Assembly: GCA_029858505.1 (NCBI GenBank)
Contig: JAOUEW010000001.1
Location: 682,001-746,000, forward strand
Direction of reading: 5' to 3'
DNA from: Deltaproteobacteria bacterium
GTDB taxonomy: Bacteria; SAR324; JACQKK01
Length of the DNA stretch: 64,000 nucleotides
Under the pieces are notes generated by a model. The model saw nothing but the letters and a program-made list of their open reading frames with translations. It was not told where the DNA came from and did no database searches. How positions within the stretch are numbered: the stretch's first letter is position 1; each line of letters opens with the position of its first letter. Both the position numbers and the translations under genes were made by a program. Positions 26,011 through 34,787 of this stretch are shown here, piece after piece.

Positions 26011-28305
26011 ATGCCCAAGAAAATTTTCCAAAACCTATTCGCTTTGTCGGCCTTAAAGGTTGCCGTGTTGATTACCTTGGCCACCATGATTTTGTTCATG
26101 GTGAACTATTTAACCCCGGGGGGGACGTTTTTTAGTCTTTTGGATAAAAAATGGGTGGATTCCATCATGAAAAACCGGGGAACGGTGGATCACACCCCCG
26201 GCGTGGTGATTGTGACCGCCGATGCCAAAAGCGTGGATGCCTATGGCCGCTGGCCCTGGCCGCGCTTCCGGCTGGCCCAGGTGGTCGAGGCCTTGAACAA
26301 ACACTACGACGTGGCGGTGATTGGCTTCGACATCGTGTTCTCCGAGCCGGAGCAGGCCTCCAGCGGCGGGGGAGTAAAAGAAGCCATTCAGCGGTTTCAA
26401 AAAATGGGATTCACCGGCCCCAAGGCAGAACAGTACGTGGACTATTTAAGAGCCAGCCAAACTGCCGGAGCCGGGGACAAACTGCTGGGGCAAAATCTGG
26501 CGAAAAAGCAAAACAACGTGCTGGGGTATTTTTTCCAGAACGACCCCGATGCCGTGAAACACCTGACCACCAAAGACCGGGCTGACGCCGCCAAACGCAT
26601 TGCCGGCTCGGAAATTTTTGCCGTGATTGGAGATATGCCCCCGGGGTTGGTGCCGGTGGGTAATTATCCCACCACCAATATTTGGGACATCACAAAGGGG
26701 GGGTATCGGGCGGGGTTCTTTAACGTGGAACCAGACCCGGAAGATGGAACGGTGCGCCGGGTGCACATTATTTACCAGCATGAAGACCAATATTTCCCCT
26801 CGCTGGACTTGCAGATGATGAGCCTGCTGCTGGGCGAGGGTGGAGAGCCCGCGCCCATTGTGGTTAACGCAGAGGGCGGGGCCGGAATCCAGTCCATCAC
26901 CGTGGGGTCAGAGGTCATCGTTCCCAATCAAGATGGCTCCATTCTGTTGAACTACAAGGGCCCCGCTCAGACCTTCCCCCACTACTCCATGGTTGACGTG
27001 GTGGAGCACAAGGTGCCCAAAGAACTGCTGCAAGGGCGGGCGGTGATTTTGGGGAACACCGACGTGGGCACCTACGACTTGCGGACCACCGCTGTGGGGG
27101 CCGAATACCCCGGGGTAGAGGTGCATGCCACCCTGCTGGACAACCTGTTGACCCAGTCCTATTTTAATATCGGCTGGGAGAACGACATGGTCACCCTGAT
27201 CCTGCTGCTGGTGCTGGGGCTGGCCATGGGGGTCATTCTGACCCACATGACTGCTCTGCGGGGCGCCCTGCTCACGGTGGCGGTGGCGGTGATCTATTCC
27301 TACGCCCACCAATACATGGTGAACGAATACCGCACCTGGACCTCGTACGTGTTCGTGATGATCGAGATTCTGTCCATCTGGGGCGGCGTGACCCTCTATC
27401 AATTCTTGGTGAGCGACCGTGACAAGCGGTTCATCAAGGGCGCCTTTGCCCAGTACCTGTCTCCGGCGGTGATTGACCAACTGGTGGAAAACCCCGCCAT
27501 GCTGAAACTGGGGGGCGAGCGCCGGGTGTGTACCGCGTTCTTCTCCGACGTGGCCGGGTTCTCGTCGTTTTCGGAAAAAATGGAACCTGAAGAACTGGTT
27601 GCCCTGTTGAACGTGTACCTGACCGCCATGAGTGACATCGTGATGAAATACGGCGGAACGGTAGACAAGTACGAGGGCGACGCCATCATTGCCTTTTACG
27701 GCGCCCCGGTGCCCTACGAAGACCACGCCGCCAGGGCCATTTTGACCTCGCTGGAAATGCAAGAAACCCTGGTGAAAATGCGGGCCGACTGGGCCAAGGA
27801 AGGCAAACCCCAGTTGAAGGTGCGCATTGGGCTGAACACCGGCCCCATGGTTGTGGGGAACATGGGTTCTCAGAACCGCTTCGACTACACCATGATGGGC
27901 AACACGGTAAACTTGGCCAGCCGTTTGGAAGGAGCCAATAAAAACTATGGCTCTTACGCCTGCATGAGCGAAATGACCTACGAGCCGGCCAAAGACACGG
28001 TGGAAGCCCGCGAGCTAGACCTGATTCGGGTGATGGGGATTGCCAAGCCGGTGCGTCTGTACGAAATCATGGCCCGCAAAGGCCAACTGGCCCCCAACGT
28101 GGCCCAGGGCCGGGAAATTTTCCACAAGGGTCTGGCCCTGTATCGGGACCAACAATGGGACAACGCCATTGCCACATTTAACCAGGTGATGGCGGTCATT
28201 CCGGATGACGGTCCGGCAAAAAGTTTTATCGAACGTTGTCAAGAATTTAAAGCCAGCCCGCCCCCCAAAGAATGGGATGGCGTGTTTGTTTCCACCAGCA
28301 AGTAG
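26011..28305 (+). CDS. CHASE2-domain class III adenylate cyclase
   Basis: A 764-residue membrane receptor cyclase making cAMP. It has an N-terminal membrane segment (~15-37), a periplasmic CHASE2 sensor (~40-380), three more membrane segments (~390-470), and a class III cyclase domain (~500-690). Metal-binding aspartates are in FSDVAGF and YEGDAIIAFYG; the substrate-side lysine precedes in VDKYEGD, and DYTMMGNTVNLASRLE is the transition-state region with the N/R pair. This residue set favours ATP over GTP. A short C-terminal tail has a TPR-like helix pair (EIFHKGLALYRDQQWDNAIATFNQVM). A promoter at 25925-25954 drives it and terC follows by 33 bases. The sensed signal is unknown. Confidence 0.93.
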   Translation: MPKKIFQNLFALSALKVAVLITLATMILFMVNYLTPGGTFFSLLDKKWVDSIMKNRGTVDHTPGVVIVTADAKSVDAYGRWPWPRFRLAQVVEALNKHYDVAVIGFDIVFSEPEQASSGGGVKEAIQRFQKMGFTGPKAEQYVDYLRASQTAGAGDKLLGQNLAKKQNNVLGYFFQNDPDAVKHLTTKDRADAAKRIAGSEIFAVIGDMPPGLVPVGNYPTTNIWDITKGGYRAGFFNVEPDPEDGTVRRVHIIYQHEDQYFPSLDLQMMSLLLGEGGEPAPIVVNAEGGAGIQSITVGSEVIVPNQDGSILLNYKGPAQTFPHYSMVDVVEHKVPKELLQGRAVILGNTDVGTYDLRTTAVGAEYPGVEVHATLLDNLLTQSYFNIGWENDMVTLILLLVLGLAMGVILTHMTALRGALLTVAVAVIYSYAHQYMVNEYRTWTSYVFVMIEILSIWGGVTLYQFLVSDRDKRFIKGAFAQYLSPAVIDQLVENPAMLKLGGERRVCTAFFSDVAGFSSFSEKMEPEELVALLNVYLTAMSDIVMKYGGTVDKYEGDAIIAFYGAPVPYEDHAARAILTSLEMQETLVKMRADWAKEGKPQLKVRIGLNTGPMVVGNMGSQNRFDYTMMGNTVNLASRLEGANKNYGSYACMSEMTYEPAKDTVEARELDLIRVMGIAKPVRLYEIMARKGQLAPNVAQGREIFHKGLALYRDQQWDNAIATFNQVMAVIPDDGPAKSFIERCQEFKASPPPKEWDGVFVSTSK

Positions 28306-28338
28306 TCTAAACCTGTTCCTTGAGTAGAGACGAAGCCC

Positions 28339-29205
28339 ATGCCTATTGAATTTACCGCCGACGCTCTCCTGGCTTTGGTGACCCTGACCGCCATGGAAAT
28401 TGTTCTGGGGATTGACAACATTATTTTCGTGGCCATTATCGTGGGCCGCCTGCCCCAAGAAAAACAGGAACCCATTCGGAAGATGGGCATTGCCCTGGCG
28501 TTGATTACCCGCTTGGCTCTGCTGTTTTCCATCACCTGGGTGATGGGGCTGACGGAGACATTGTTTACCGTGGGAAAAGACTGGACGGGCAAGGACTTGA
28601 TTCTGCTCTTGGGGGGGCTGTTCCTCATCGCCAAATCCACCACCGAAATTCACGAAAAACTGGAAGCGGCGGTAGAGGAACGGGCCGTGAAGGCCAGGGA
28701 CGTCATCCACAACATTCCCGCCATGCTGGTGCAGATCATGATCCTGGACATTGTGTTTTCTCTGGATTCGGTGATCACCGCAGTGGGGATGGCCAAAGAC
28801 CTGTGGGTGATGGCCACCGCCATGACCATAGCGGTAGCGGTGATGCTGTTCCTGGCCGGGTCCATCAGCCATTTTGTGCACCAGCACCCCACCCTGAAAA
28901 TGCTGGCGTTGTCTTTTCTGCTGTTGATTGGGGTGATGCTGGTGGCCGAAAGCGTGAACGTGCATGTGGACAAAGCATTCATTTACTTCGCCATGGCGTT
29001 TTCGCTGGGGGTGGAGTTGCTGAACATGCGCATGCGCAAGCCCGCCCCGGTGGCGCTGCATGAATCTACCTTTATGGGTGAAATCATTCCAGAGTCTTCC
29101 GCCACGCTGAAACGCTCTGTTCAAAAAGCGGTTCGCCCACAAGCCACCAGCAAGAAGCCCGCCGGAAAAATGTCCGCCAAGTCGCCAGCGAAAAAGAAGC
29201 GTTGA
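28339..29205 (+). CDS. TerC-family integral membrane protein
   Basis: A 288-residue membrane protein of the TerC family (tellurite resistance/Mn2+ export related, linked to metal loading of exported enzymes). Seven or so hydrophobic helices are visible. The two acidic motifs thought to bind metal are EIVLGIDNIIF (~residue 16-26) and DIVFSLDSVITAVG (~residue 135-148). The C-terminal 30 residues are cytosolic, very basic and low-complexity (SKKPAGKMSAKSPAKKKR). It follows the cyclase gene by 33 bases, so co-transcription is likely, and ends at a strong hairpin shared with the convergent hydrolase. Confidence 0.9.
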   Translation: MPIEFTADALLALVTLTAMEIVLGIDNIIFVAIIVGRLPQEKQEPIRKMGIALALITRLALLFSITWVMGLTETLFTVGKDWTGKDLILLLGGLFLIAKSTTEIHEKLEAAVEERAVKARDVIHNIPAMLVQIMILDIVFSLDSVITAVGMAKDLWVMATAMTIAVAVMLFLAGSISHFVHQHPTLKMLALSFLLLIGVMLVAESVNVHVDKAFIYFAMAFSLGVELLNMRMRKPAPVALHESTFMGEIIPESSATLKRSVQKAVRPQATSKKPAGKMSAKSPAKKKR

Positions 29206-29238
29206 TTCTTGAGCCAGTTCTGTTTGCCGGATGCCCCG

Positions 29239-29263
29239 CCCAAACGCCCTAGCGGCGTTTGGG
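29239..29263. terminator. bidirectional terminator hairpin
   Basis: A perfect ten-base-pair stem, CCCAAACGCC with GGCGTTTGGG, has a five-base loop CTAGC. The loop holds the stop codon of the minus-strand hydrolase gene, whose last codons form one arm. It also lies 34 bases after terC, so it can serve both convergent genes. Confidence 0.7.
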
Positions 29264-30223
29264 TGTGGCTCGGCTGGTTGGTTTGGAAGAACGTTTGCGA
29301 GAAGGAGTGCTTTTGCCTGGGGCTTTGGCCTGTGCCCCTGGGCCCATTTGGGTTTTCAGCCAGCCCGTCAGATCATCCACCACGTTTTTCCAGGCGGCTT
29401 CGTTGAACAATTCGTGCACCATGCCCTGGTAATGTATCCGACGAAGGGCCGGGGTCCGCACCCGTTTCAGCCACGTTTGGATGGCCCCCAGAGACACCAC
29501 CCGATCCCGGCTGCCGGTAAGCACCAGCAGCGGAAAGGGAAAGACTGGTTTGGCCAAGATGTTTCGATAGGTTTCATCCGCGGCTTTTCTCATCCCTTTA
29601 AAAAACCGCGGGCTTAGTTGGCGAAAGCGGAACCGGTCCTTGGCGTATTCCGGCCACACCGCCGGGTTGGCCGTAAGCTTGGATGGGCTGGAGCGGTAAG
29701 GCAGCCGCCGGGCGGGGTCTTTGTGGCCCATCAGCCAAATGGCCGTCTGGCCGATGACGCGGTTGAACCAGCCCATTTGCAGCAGGGGAGAACACAACGC
29801 CACCGCCGCCACTTGGTTTTGGGGAACCCTGGGCAAGGCCCGCAAAAAGGCCAAGCCCCCCATGCTGTGGCACAGCACCGCCATGGGCAGCCCTTCGGCC
29901 TGGGCCGCGTGGCCAGCCGTGCCCCCCGCCAGCCTCAACCCCTCGGTGATTTCATCGAACCGTTCCAGGTCTCCCCTCAGGCCGTCGGAAGCGCCGTGGT
30001 GAAAGTGATCGAAAAAGTGAGTGGTGAGGCCCCGGGCGGCCAGGGCCTGGGCCACGTGGCACCACCAGCCGCGGTGCTCGCTGAAACCGTGAGAAATAAG
30101 CACATGACCCCAGGGCTTGTGGGCTGGCACCACGGTATAGGCCAGCCTGCGGCCGTCTGGGGTAGACAGCCACTGGGTCACCCCGACGGTGGCCACGGCT
30201 CGGGGTTCAATGCAAGAGTTCAT
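29249..30223 (-). CDS. serine alpha/beta hydrolase, monoacylglycerol-lipase-like
   Basis: A 324-residue alpha/beta-hydrolase of the lysophospholipase/monoacylglycerol lipase group. The oxyanion region is LISHGFSEHRG, the lid-preceding segment FDHFHHGASDG, and the nucleophile elbow CHSMGGLAF has Ser (family form GHSMGG). The acid is expected in LTGSRDRVVS and the histidine in MVHELFNE. The last ~30 residues are basic and unstructured (GKSTPSRKRSSKPTSR), much like the tail of TerC next door. Its start overlaps the end of the upstream unknown gene by 17 bases, so the two are coupled. No signal peptide is seen; substrate unknown. Confidence 0.85.
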   Translation of the reverse strand: MNSCIEPRAVATVGVTQWLSTPDGRRLAYTVVPAHKPWGHVLISHGFSEHRGWWCHVAQALAARGLTTHFFDHFHHGASDGLRGDLERFDEITEGLRLAGGTAGHAAQAEGLPMAVLCHSMGGLAFLRALPRVPQNQVAAVALCSPLLQMGWFNRVIGQTAIWLMGHKDPARRLPYRSSPSKLTANPAVWPEYAKDRFRFRQLSPRFFKGMRKAADETYRNILAKPVFPFPLLVLTGSRDRVVSLGAIQTWLKRVRTPALRRIHYQGMVHELFNEAAWKNVVDDLTGWLKTQMGPGAQAKAPGKSTPSRKRSSKPTSRATPKRR

Positions 30224-30635
30224 AGGGAGACCATGACAGGGGGTCGTTGTCGTCCGGCTGGTTAGGGCCGGTTTTTTTAGGAGGCTCTTTGGATAACAAC
30301 GATGGATCCTCTAAAATGAGTTCAGAATACGCCAGGGAACCGGCCATCACCAGGCAGGGCCCGTTGGGCCCCTCTCCCCGCACATGCAGCGACACGCTGG
30401 ATTCATGGAAGGTCAGGGAGACGGACATGCCATCCAAGGGAGATTTCAGGTGGCATTCCCACAACCGGGTGCCACAGGCGTCTAATTCTTCCACCCCCAG
30501 GCATTCTCCCTCCACCCGAAGGGTGGTGCCCCGGTGGCGCAGGGCCACCCGTTGGCCCCGGCGGGCGTCCAGCCAATGGCGGACGGCCTGGGGTGTCCAG
30601 GCTGTTTCGGGGGCGGATGAAGGGGTTTCAGGCAT
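30207..30635 (-). CDS. hypothetical protein, PilZ-like length, coupled to the hydrolase
   Basis: I do not recognise this 142-residue protein. The start at 30635 is chosen because GGAG lies five bases before its ATG; an upstream extension of 40 residues has no such site and is very unlike the rest. The sequence starts with a Pro/Ala/Thr-rich stretch, then a helix (PQAVRHWLDARRGQRVALR), a beta-rich centre with two cysteines (ECLGVEELDACGTRLWECHL) and strands such as SVSLTFHESSVSLHVRGE, and ends in a charged Pro/Asp tail. It overlaps the lipase-like gene by 17 bases. There is no signal peptide, so it is probably cytosolic. Confidence 0.65.
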   Translation of the reverse strand: MPETPSSAPETAWTPQAVRHWLDARRGQRVALRHRGTTLRVEGECLGVEELDACGTRLWECHLKSPLDGMSVSLTFHESSVSLHVRGEGPNGPCLVMAGSLAYSELILEDPSLLSKEPPKKTGPNQPDDNDPLSWSPYELLH

Positions 30636-30769
30636 GGGGGCTCCGTTTTTTATCCATGGTAAGGCCAAGCCGGGGTCCAGTGCAAAGAATTTTGTTGCAG
30701 GGACCCCTATTTCATATATTTTCATCAGATAGGCTGTTTTCCTCTTTCCCTTCAACCTGGGTGCCTGTC

Positions 30770-31213
30770 ATGGTGCGTATTCCTGCAACAACCCGGCTGG
30801 CGCTGTGGGTCTGTGTGGTCTGCCTGGCCTGGCCCACGGCCATGGCTTGGGCCATGGGGGGGGGCTCCTCCAATGGGGAGCTGAACCTGCCTATTCCTGC
30901 CGCCGCCGTGCGGGTGCAGCTCACCGACCGCACCGGGCGGGCTTACACCGTGGAGCGGTTTTCTTGGGAGGGCAAGTTGTACCTGCAGGGGGTGTTTGGG
31001 GCGGCCAAGTTGTCTATCCCTTTTGCCAAAATCCGCTTTATCAAGGGGCTGGCTGCCGACCCGTCTTCCCCCGGAAAGGCCATGGCCGAGGTGGCTTTGG
31101 TCACCGGTGAAACGGTGAAGCTGGCCGTGGACCCCGGCAGCCGCTGTTACGGCATGACCCCCTACGGCCCGATGGAAATCTTGTTCAAGGATGTGGCCGA
31201 AATCCGTATGTAG
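30770..31213 (+). CDS. secreted hypothetical protein
   Basis: A 147-residue protein of unknown role with a clear signal peptide (basic MVRIPATTR, then a hydrophobic core ending ...AMAWA, cleavage near residue 28). The mature part is beta-rich: AVRVQLTDRTGRAYTVERFSWEG, then KLSIPFAKIRFIKG, AEVALVTGETVKLAVDP and a C-terminal EILFKDVAEIRM. This resembles small periplasmic beta-barrel or SH3-like proteins that respond to a ligand, but no family is certain. The start at 30770 is chosen because translation upstream gives no sensible N-terminus. It is divergent from the preceding unknown gene. Confidence 0.7.
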   Translation: MVRIPATTRLALWVCVVCLAWPTAMAWAMGGGSSNGELNLPIPAAAVRVQLTDRTGRAYTVERFSWEGKLYLQGVFGAAKLSIPFAKIRFIKGLAADPSSPGKAMAEVALVTGETVKLAVDPGSRCYGMTPYGPMEILFKDVAEIRM

Positions 31214-31397
31214 GCCCCATCCCCCCTTGAATTCCCCCCCTATCTTTGCCACACTTGCAAAATGGGTTTTTTCCACTGGTTCCCATGGGGTCGTGTTGGT
31301 TTCGGGCTGGGGTGTTTCGGTGGAGGGCAATTTGGCAGGGCGAAGGGCGCTTTCACCAGAAAAATCGAAATGGGCATCCAATCTGGCACAGCCCAAA

Positions 31398-31500
31398 TGT
31401 AAAGAAAAAAGAAAAGCAGAAGGAAGGTAGAAGGAAAGTAGAAGAAAAGTAGAAGAAAAGTAAAAAAACAAAGTAAGGTAAGCAAAGAAAAGGAATAGCA
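31398..31500 (+). repeat. purine-rich degenerate tandem repeat before tRNA-Ser
   Basis: About 100 bases consist almost only of A and G, with repeated units of the type AGTAGAAGAAA and GGAAGGTAGAA. The remaining 31214-31397 shows no gene. The tract ends 17 bases before the tRNA and might carry its promoter or act as a bent or slippage-prone DNA segment. Confidence 0.6.
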
Positions 31501-31516
31501 GAGAAAAATTGTTTCC

Positions 31517-31603
31517 GGAGAGATGTCCGAGTGGTTGAAGGAGCACGCCTGGAAAGCGTGTGTGCGGGAAACCGTACCGAGGGTTCGAATCCCTCTCTCT
31601 CCG
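31517..31603 (+). tRNA. tRNA-Ser (anticodon GGA)
   Basis: An 87-base tRNA with acceptor GGAGAGA/TCTCTCC, discriminator G, anticodon stem CACGC/GCGTG with loop CTGGAAA (anticodon GGA), a long variable arm typical of serine tRNAs (31561-31578), and T arm GAGGG-TTCGAAT-CCCTC. CCA is not encoded. It lies upstream of the SRP RNA and dnaX. Confidence 0.96.
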
Positions 31604-31658
31604 CTTCCTCGACGTTCAGCAGCACCAGCCGCCGGTGGTCTTCCCTTGTTTTGGAAAA

Positions 31659-31752
31659 GGCCGGGCGACCGCGCAATTTTGGGCATCCCATCGTGTCAGG
31701 TCCGAAAGGAAGCAGCACAGCGATACCCATATGTGCCGCGGGGACCCGGCTC
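31659..31752 (+). ncRNA. ffs: signal recognition particle RNA (4.5S, small bacterial type)
   Basis: The hallmark GTCAGGTCCGAAAGGAAGCAGC at 31695-31716 is the Ffh-binding helix 8 tip with its symmetric and asymmetric loops; the ends GGCCGGG and CCCGGCT pair to close a ~94-base rod. It is the RNA of the signal recognition particle that targets membrane proteins with Ffh. Its place just upstream of dnaX is common in proteobacteria. Confidence 0.93.
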
Positions 31753-31803
31753 TTTCCAGCCCCTTGAATTCGGTTTCCAGAAACCCCTCTACCGGATACC
31801 CCC

Positions 31804-33678
31804 ATGGAATACGTGGTGCTGGCCCGGAAACTGCGCCCCGCCCGGTTCGCCGACCTGATCGGCCAGGAAACCGTGGTGCGCGTGCTGCAAAACGCCATCC
31901 GCTCTAACCGGCTGGCCCACGCCTTTTTGTTCACCGGGGCCCGGGGGGTGGGCAAAACGTCTTCTGCCCGGCTGCTGGCCAAACTGTGGAACTGCTTAAA
32001 CCCAGAAGACACCGAGCCCTGCAACGCCTGCCCCAACTGCCTGGAAATCACCCAAAACGCATCGCCCGATGTGGTGGAGATTGACGCCGCCTCGAACCGG
32101 GGGATTGACCACATCCGCGAGTTGCGGGAGAACGTGAAGTTTGCCCCGGCCAAGTGCCGCTTCAAAACGTACATTATCGACGAAGTGCACATGCTGACCC
32201 TGGAGAGCTTCAACGCCCTGTTGAAGACCCTGGAGGAACCCCCGCCCCACGTGAAGTTCATTCTGGCCACCACGGCCCCCCATAAAATTCCAGACACCAT
32301 TCTTTCCCGCTGCCAGCGGTTCGACTTTCCCCGCATTACCTTGGGGGCCATGACGGACTATCTGGCACAGGTCACGGCCCAAGAGGGGATCACCATTTCT
32401 CGGGAGTCGTTGGATGTGATCTCCCGCAATGCCGCCGGGGGCATGCGCGATGCCCTGACGGCCCTGGACCAGGTGGTGTCGTTCGCCGGGCGCCAAGTGG
32501 ACCACGCCCAGGTGCTGAAGATATTGGGGCTGATGGACGCCCAGGAAGCCCTGGCCATGCTGGCCGCGGTGCTGACCCGGCGGCTGGACGGCGCCCTGGA
32601 GGCCTTTGCCTCGGTGGTGAACCGGGGGCACGACCTGCAAACGGTGCTGGGCACCCTGCTGCAAGAAGTGAAAGATTTGACCCTGTTCAAAACCCTGGGA
32701 GAAGCCAGCTCGTACTTTCAAGACCACTCGGCGGGGTCCATGGCGTTTTACCAAGGCCATCACCAGGCGGGGCTGGACGAACTGCAGCAAATCTTTCATG
32801 TGTTTTTGGAGCTGGAGGGGCAGTTGAAACTGAGCCAGTTCCCAAGGGCATGTTTTGAGATGGCCCTGGTGAAGGCTTGCCGGGTGGAGCCCCTGGCGGG
32901 GGTGCCAGAGTTGATTCAGCAGCTTCGCCAGTTTCAAGGGGGGGGAACTTCCCAAACGGGGGCCGCGCCGCGGCCGGTACCAGCCCGCGCCCCGGTTCAA
33001 GAGCGCCCCATGCCGCAGGCACAAGAACGTCCCGTACCGGTGGCTCGTCCCCCGGCAACCCCCCGGTCTTCATCAGCGGGGGCACTTCCAGCCAAGCCGG
33101 AAGGCAAGAACCCGGCGCAGCCGGAAAGTACAGAGCCAGCCGAAGACCCTGACCCGGCAGCCCCGGCAGCCCAGCCTGTGGTCCCGACTGCGGCTCGGCC
33201 AGTGGCCAAACCCGTGGTGAATGCGACAACCAAACCGTCAGCCCCAGAACCCTTGGCGGAACTGCCCCCCGCCCTGGCCGATGACCCCCGCTGGATGGGC
33301 CTCATCGAAGATGCCCAAAAAGCCCCCGGCCTGAACATTCTGCCGGGGGCCCTGCGCCAACTGGCGGTGGAGGAACTGGGGCCGGAGCAGGTGACCCTGT
33401 GGGCCGCGGATTCTCATACCCTGGGATTGGTGGAGCGCCACCGTGAATGGATTGTTCAAGCCTTGGCCCAGGCCCTGGGGCGGCCGGTGACCTTGCGGGC
33501 GGGCCATGATACAACCAAGGCGTCGGCTGACCTCACCGCCCGGGGGCGGGAGGAGCGCCGCCAGCAGGCCCGCCGGGAAGAACTCCGCCAAGAGGCCCTG
33601 GAGGACTCCGCCGTGAAGGGGGTGCTGCGGGTGTTTCCCCAGGGCCGGGTAGAAACGGTGAAACTGAACGAGCCGTGA
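31804..33678 (+). CDS. dnaX: DNA polymerase III subunits gamma/tau
   Basis: A 624-residue clamp-loader ATPase of the replicase. Walker A GARGVGKT is at residues 45-52, the zinc cysteines are C64, C73, C76 and C79, and DEVHMLTLESFNALLKTLEEPP holds Walker B. The SRC motif is LSRCQRFDF. Residues ~375-490 form a Pro/Ala-rich linker, and the C-terminal ~130 residues are the tau part that would contact the polymerase and helicase. No A AAA AAG slippery site was seen, so a separate gamma product is not evident. It heads the conserved dnaX-ybaB-recR block behind ffs and tRNA-Ser. Confidence 0.97.
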   Translation: MEYVVLARKLRPARFADLIGQETVVRVLQNAIRSNRLAHAFLFTGARGVGKTSSARLLAKLWNCLNPEDTEPCNACPNCLEITQNASPDVVEIDAASNRGIDHIRELRENVKFAPAKCRFKTYIIDEVHMLTLESFNALLKTLEEPPPHVKFILATTAPHKIPDTILSRCQRFDFPRITLGAMTDYLAQVTAQEGITISRESLDVISRNAAGGMRDALTALDQVVSFAGRQVDHAQVLKILGLMDAQEALAMLAAVLTRRLDGALEAFASVVNRGHDLQTVLGTLLQEVKDLTLFKTLGEASSYFQDHSAGSMAFYQGHHQAGLDELQQIFHVFLELEGQLKLSQFPRACFEMALVKACRVEPLAGVPELIQQLRQFQGGGTSQTGAAPRPVPARAPVQERPMPQAQERPVPVARPPATPRSSSAGALPAKPEGKNPAQPESTEPAEDPDPAAPAAQPVVPTAARPVAKPVVNATTKPSAPEPLAELPPALADDPRWMGLIEDAQKAPGLNILPGALRQLAVEELGPEQVTLWAADSHTLGLVERHREWIVQALAQALGRPVTLRAGHDTTKASADLTARGREERRQQARREELRQEALEDSAVKGVLRVFPQGRVETVKLNEP

Positions 33679-33763
33679 GTGGGTGAGTGAGCCAGTACTT
33701 CCATGGCGTAGTAGATGATCTTTTTATCTGGGGTGGATTTCATATTTTCAGGAGACGAAACGC

Positions 33764-34084
33764 ATGTTCAAGGGTGGATTGGGAGACTTGCTGAAACAGG
33801 CCCAGGAATTGGGAGACTCGATGCGGGCCAAGCAGGAGGAAATGGCCAAGTTGGAATTTGACGTGAGCGTGGGCGGCGGCATGGTGAAGATGCGCTTCAA
33901 CGCCCAAATGGACGCTCTCTCCATTCACGTCGCCCCGGAACTGCTGAACCCCACGGAACTGCCCGTGCTGCAAGACTTGGTGCTCTCCGCGGTGAACATG
34001 GGTATTCGCCAAGCCCGCCAAAAAGTACAAGAAGAAATGGGCAAGCTCACCGGCGGCATGAAAATTCCAGGATTCGGGCCATGA
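33764..34084 (+). CDS. ybaB: YbaB/EbfC-family nucleoid-associated DNA-binding protein
   Basis: A 106-residue protein of the YbaB/EbfC family that binds DNA as a dimer and coats the nucleoid. The N-terminal coiled-coil helix (LGDLLKQAQELGDSMRAKQEEM) is followed by the beta-rich GGGMVKMRFNAQMDALSI and a C-terminal helix. An AGGAG lies eight bases before the ATG. It sits between dnaX and recR, its most conserved context, and its stop overlaps the recR start by ATGA. Confidence 0.96.
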   Translation: MFKGGLGDLLKQAQELGDSMRAKQEEMAKLEFDVSVGGGMVKMRFNAQMDALSIHVAPELLNPTELPVLQDLVLSAVNMGIRQARQKVQEEMGKLTGGMKIPGFGP

Positions 34085-34686
34085 ATGTTCCTCCCTCGCT
34101 GGTGCGGCTGGTGGACCAGTTGGCCCGCCTGCCCGGCATTGGCCAAAAGACCGCCCACCGCTTGGCTTTCCATATATTGCGAGAAGACCCCGCCTATGCC
34201 CACACCCTGGCCCGGGCCCTGGAGGACGTGAAAGCCAACATCCGCTTTTGCCAGCGCTGCTTTGGCTATGCCGAAGACGAACTGTGCCCGGTGTGCCGGG
34301 ACCCGTCCCGTGATACCGGCCAGTTGTGCGTGGTGGAACAGCCGGACAACGTGTTCGTGCTGGAGCGGGCCGGGGTGTTCAAGGGGCGCTACCATGTGCT
34401 GATGGGGGCCATCTCTCCTCTGGACGGCATTGGCCCCGGCCAGTTGAAAATTCAAGAACTGGAAAACCGGCTGGCGGGAGAAAACATTCAAGAAGTGATT
34501 CTGGCCACCAACCCCTCCATGGAGGGCGAGGCCACGGCCTTGCACCTGGCCCGGCTGCTGGCCGGGCGGGGGGTGAACCTTACCCGCTTGGCCAGGGGCA
34601 TGCCCATGGGCGGCAACCTAGAGTTTACCGACGATGTCACCTTGTTCCAGGCCTTTTCTCACCGCCAGACCTTTGGGGGGGAGTAA
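34081..34686 (+). CDS. recR: recombination protein RecR
   Basis: A 201-residue RecR, part of the RecFOR pathway that loads RecA at gaps. The N-terminal helix-hairpin-helix is LARLPGIGQKTAHRLAFH, the zinc finger cysteines are C57, C60, C69 and C72, and the Toprim domain includes CVVEQPDNV and NPSMEGEATALHLA. The start codon overlaps the ybaB stop (ATGA), so translation is coupled. Normal length. Confidence 0.97.
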   Translation: MNVPPSLVRLVDQLARLPGIGQKTAHRLAFHILREDPAYAHTLARALEDVKANIRFCQRCFGYAEDELCPVCRDPSRDTGQLCVVEQPDNVFVLERAGVFKGRYHVLMGAISPLDGIGPGQLKIQELENRLAGENIQEVILATNPSMEGEATALHLARLLAGRGVNLTRLARGMPMGGNLEFTDDVTLFQAFSHRQTFGGE

Positions 34687-34787
34687 CCGCCCCGGCCCGT
34701 CTTGAATTGCCCCCCCCCATGGGGGTATGCTGACGGGCAGCATCACCCAGGCATTCACCCCTCTTCTTGTATTGCTCTTCTGTGGTC

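Noticed and set aside
31804-33678. Programmed frameshift in dnaX for a gamma product
   Set aside because: No A AAA AAG slippery heptamer followed by a stem was seen at the expected place.
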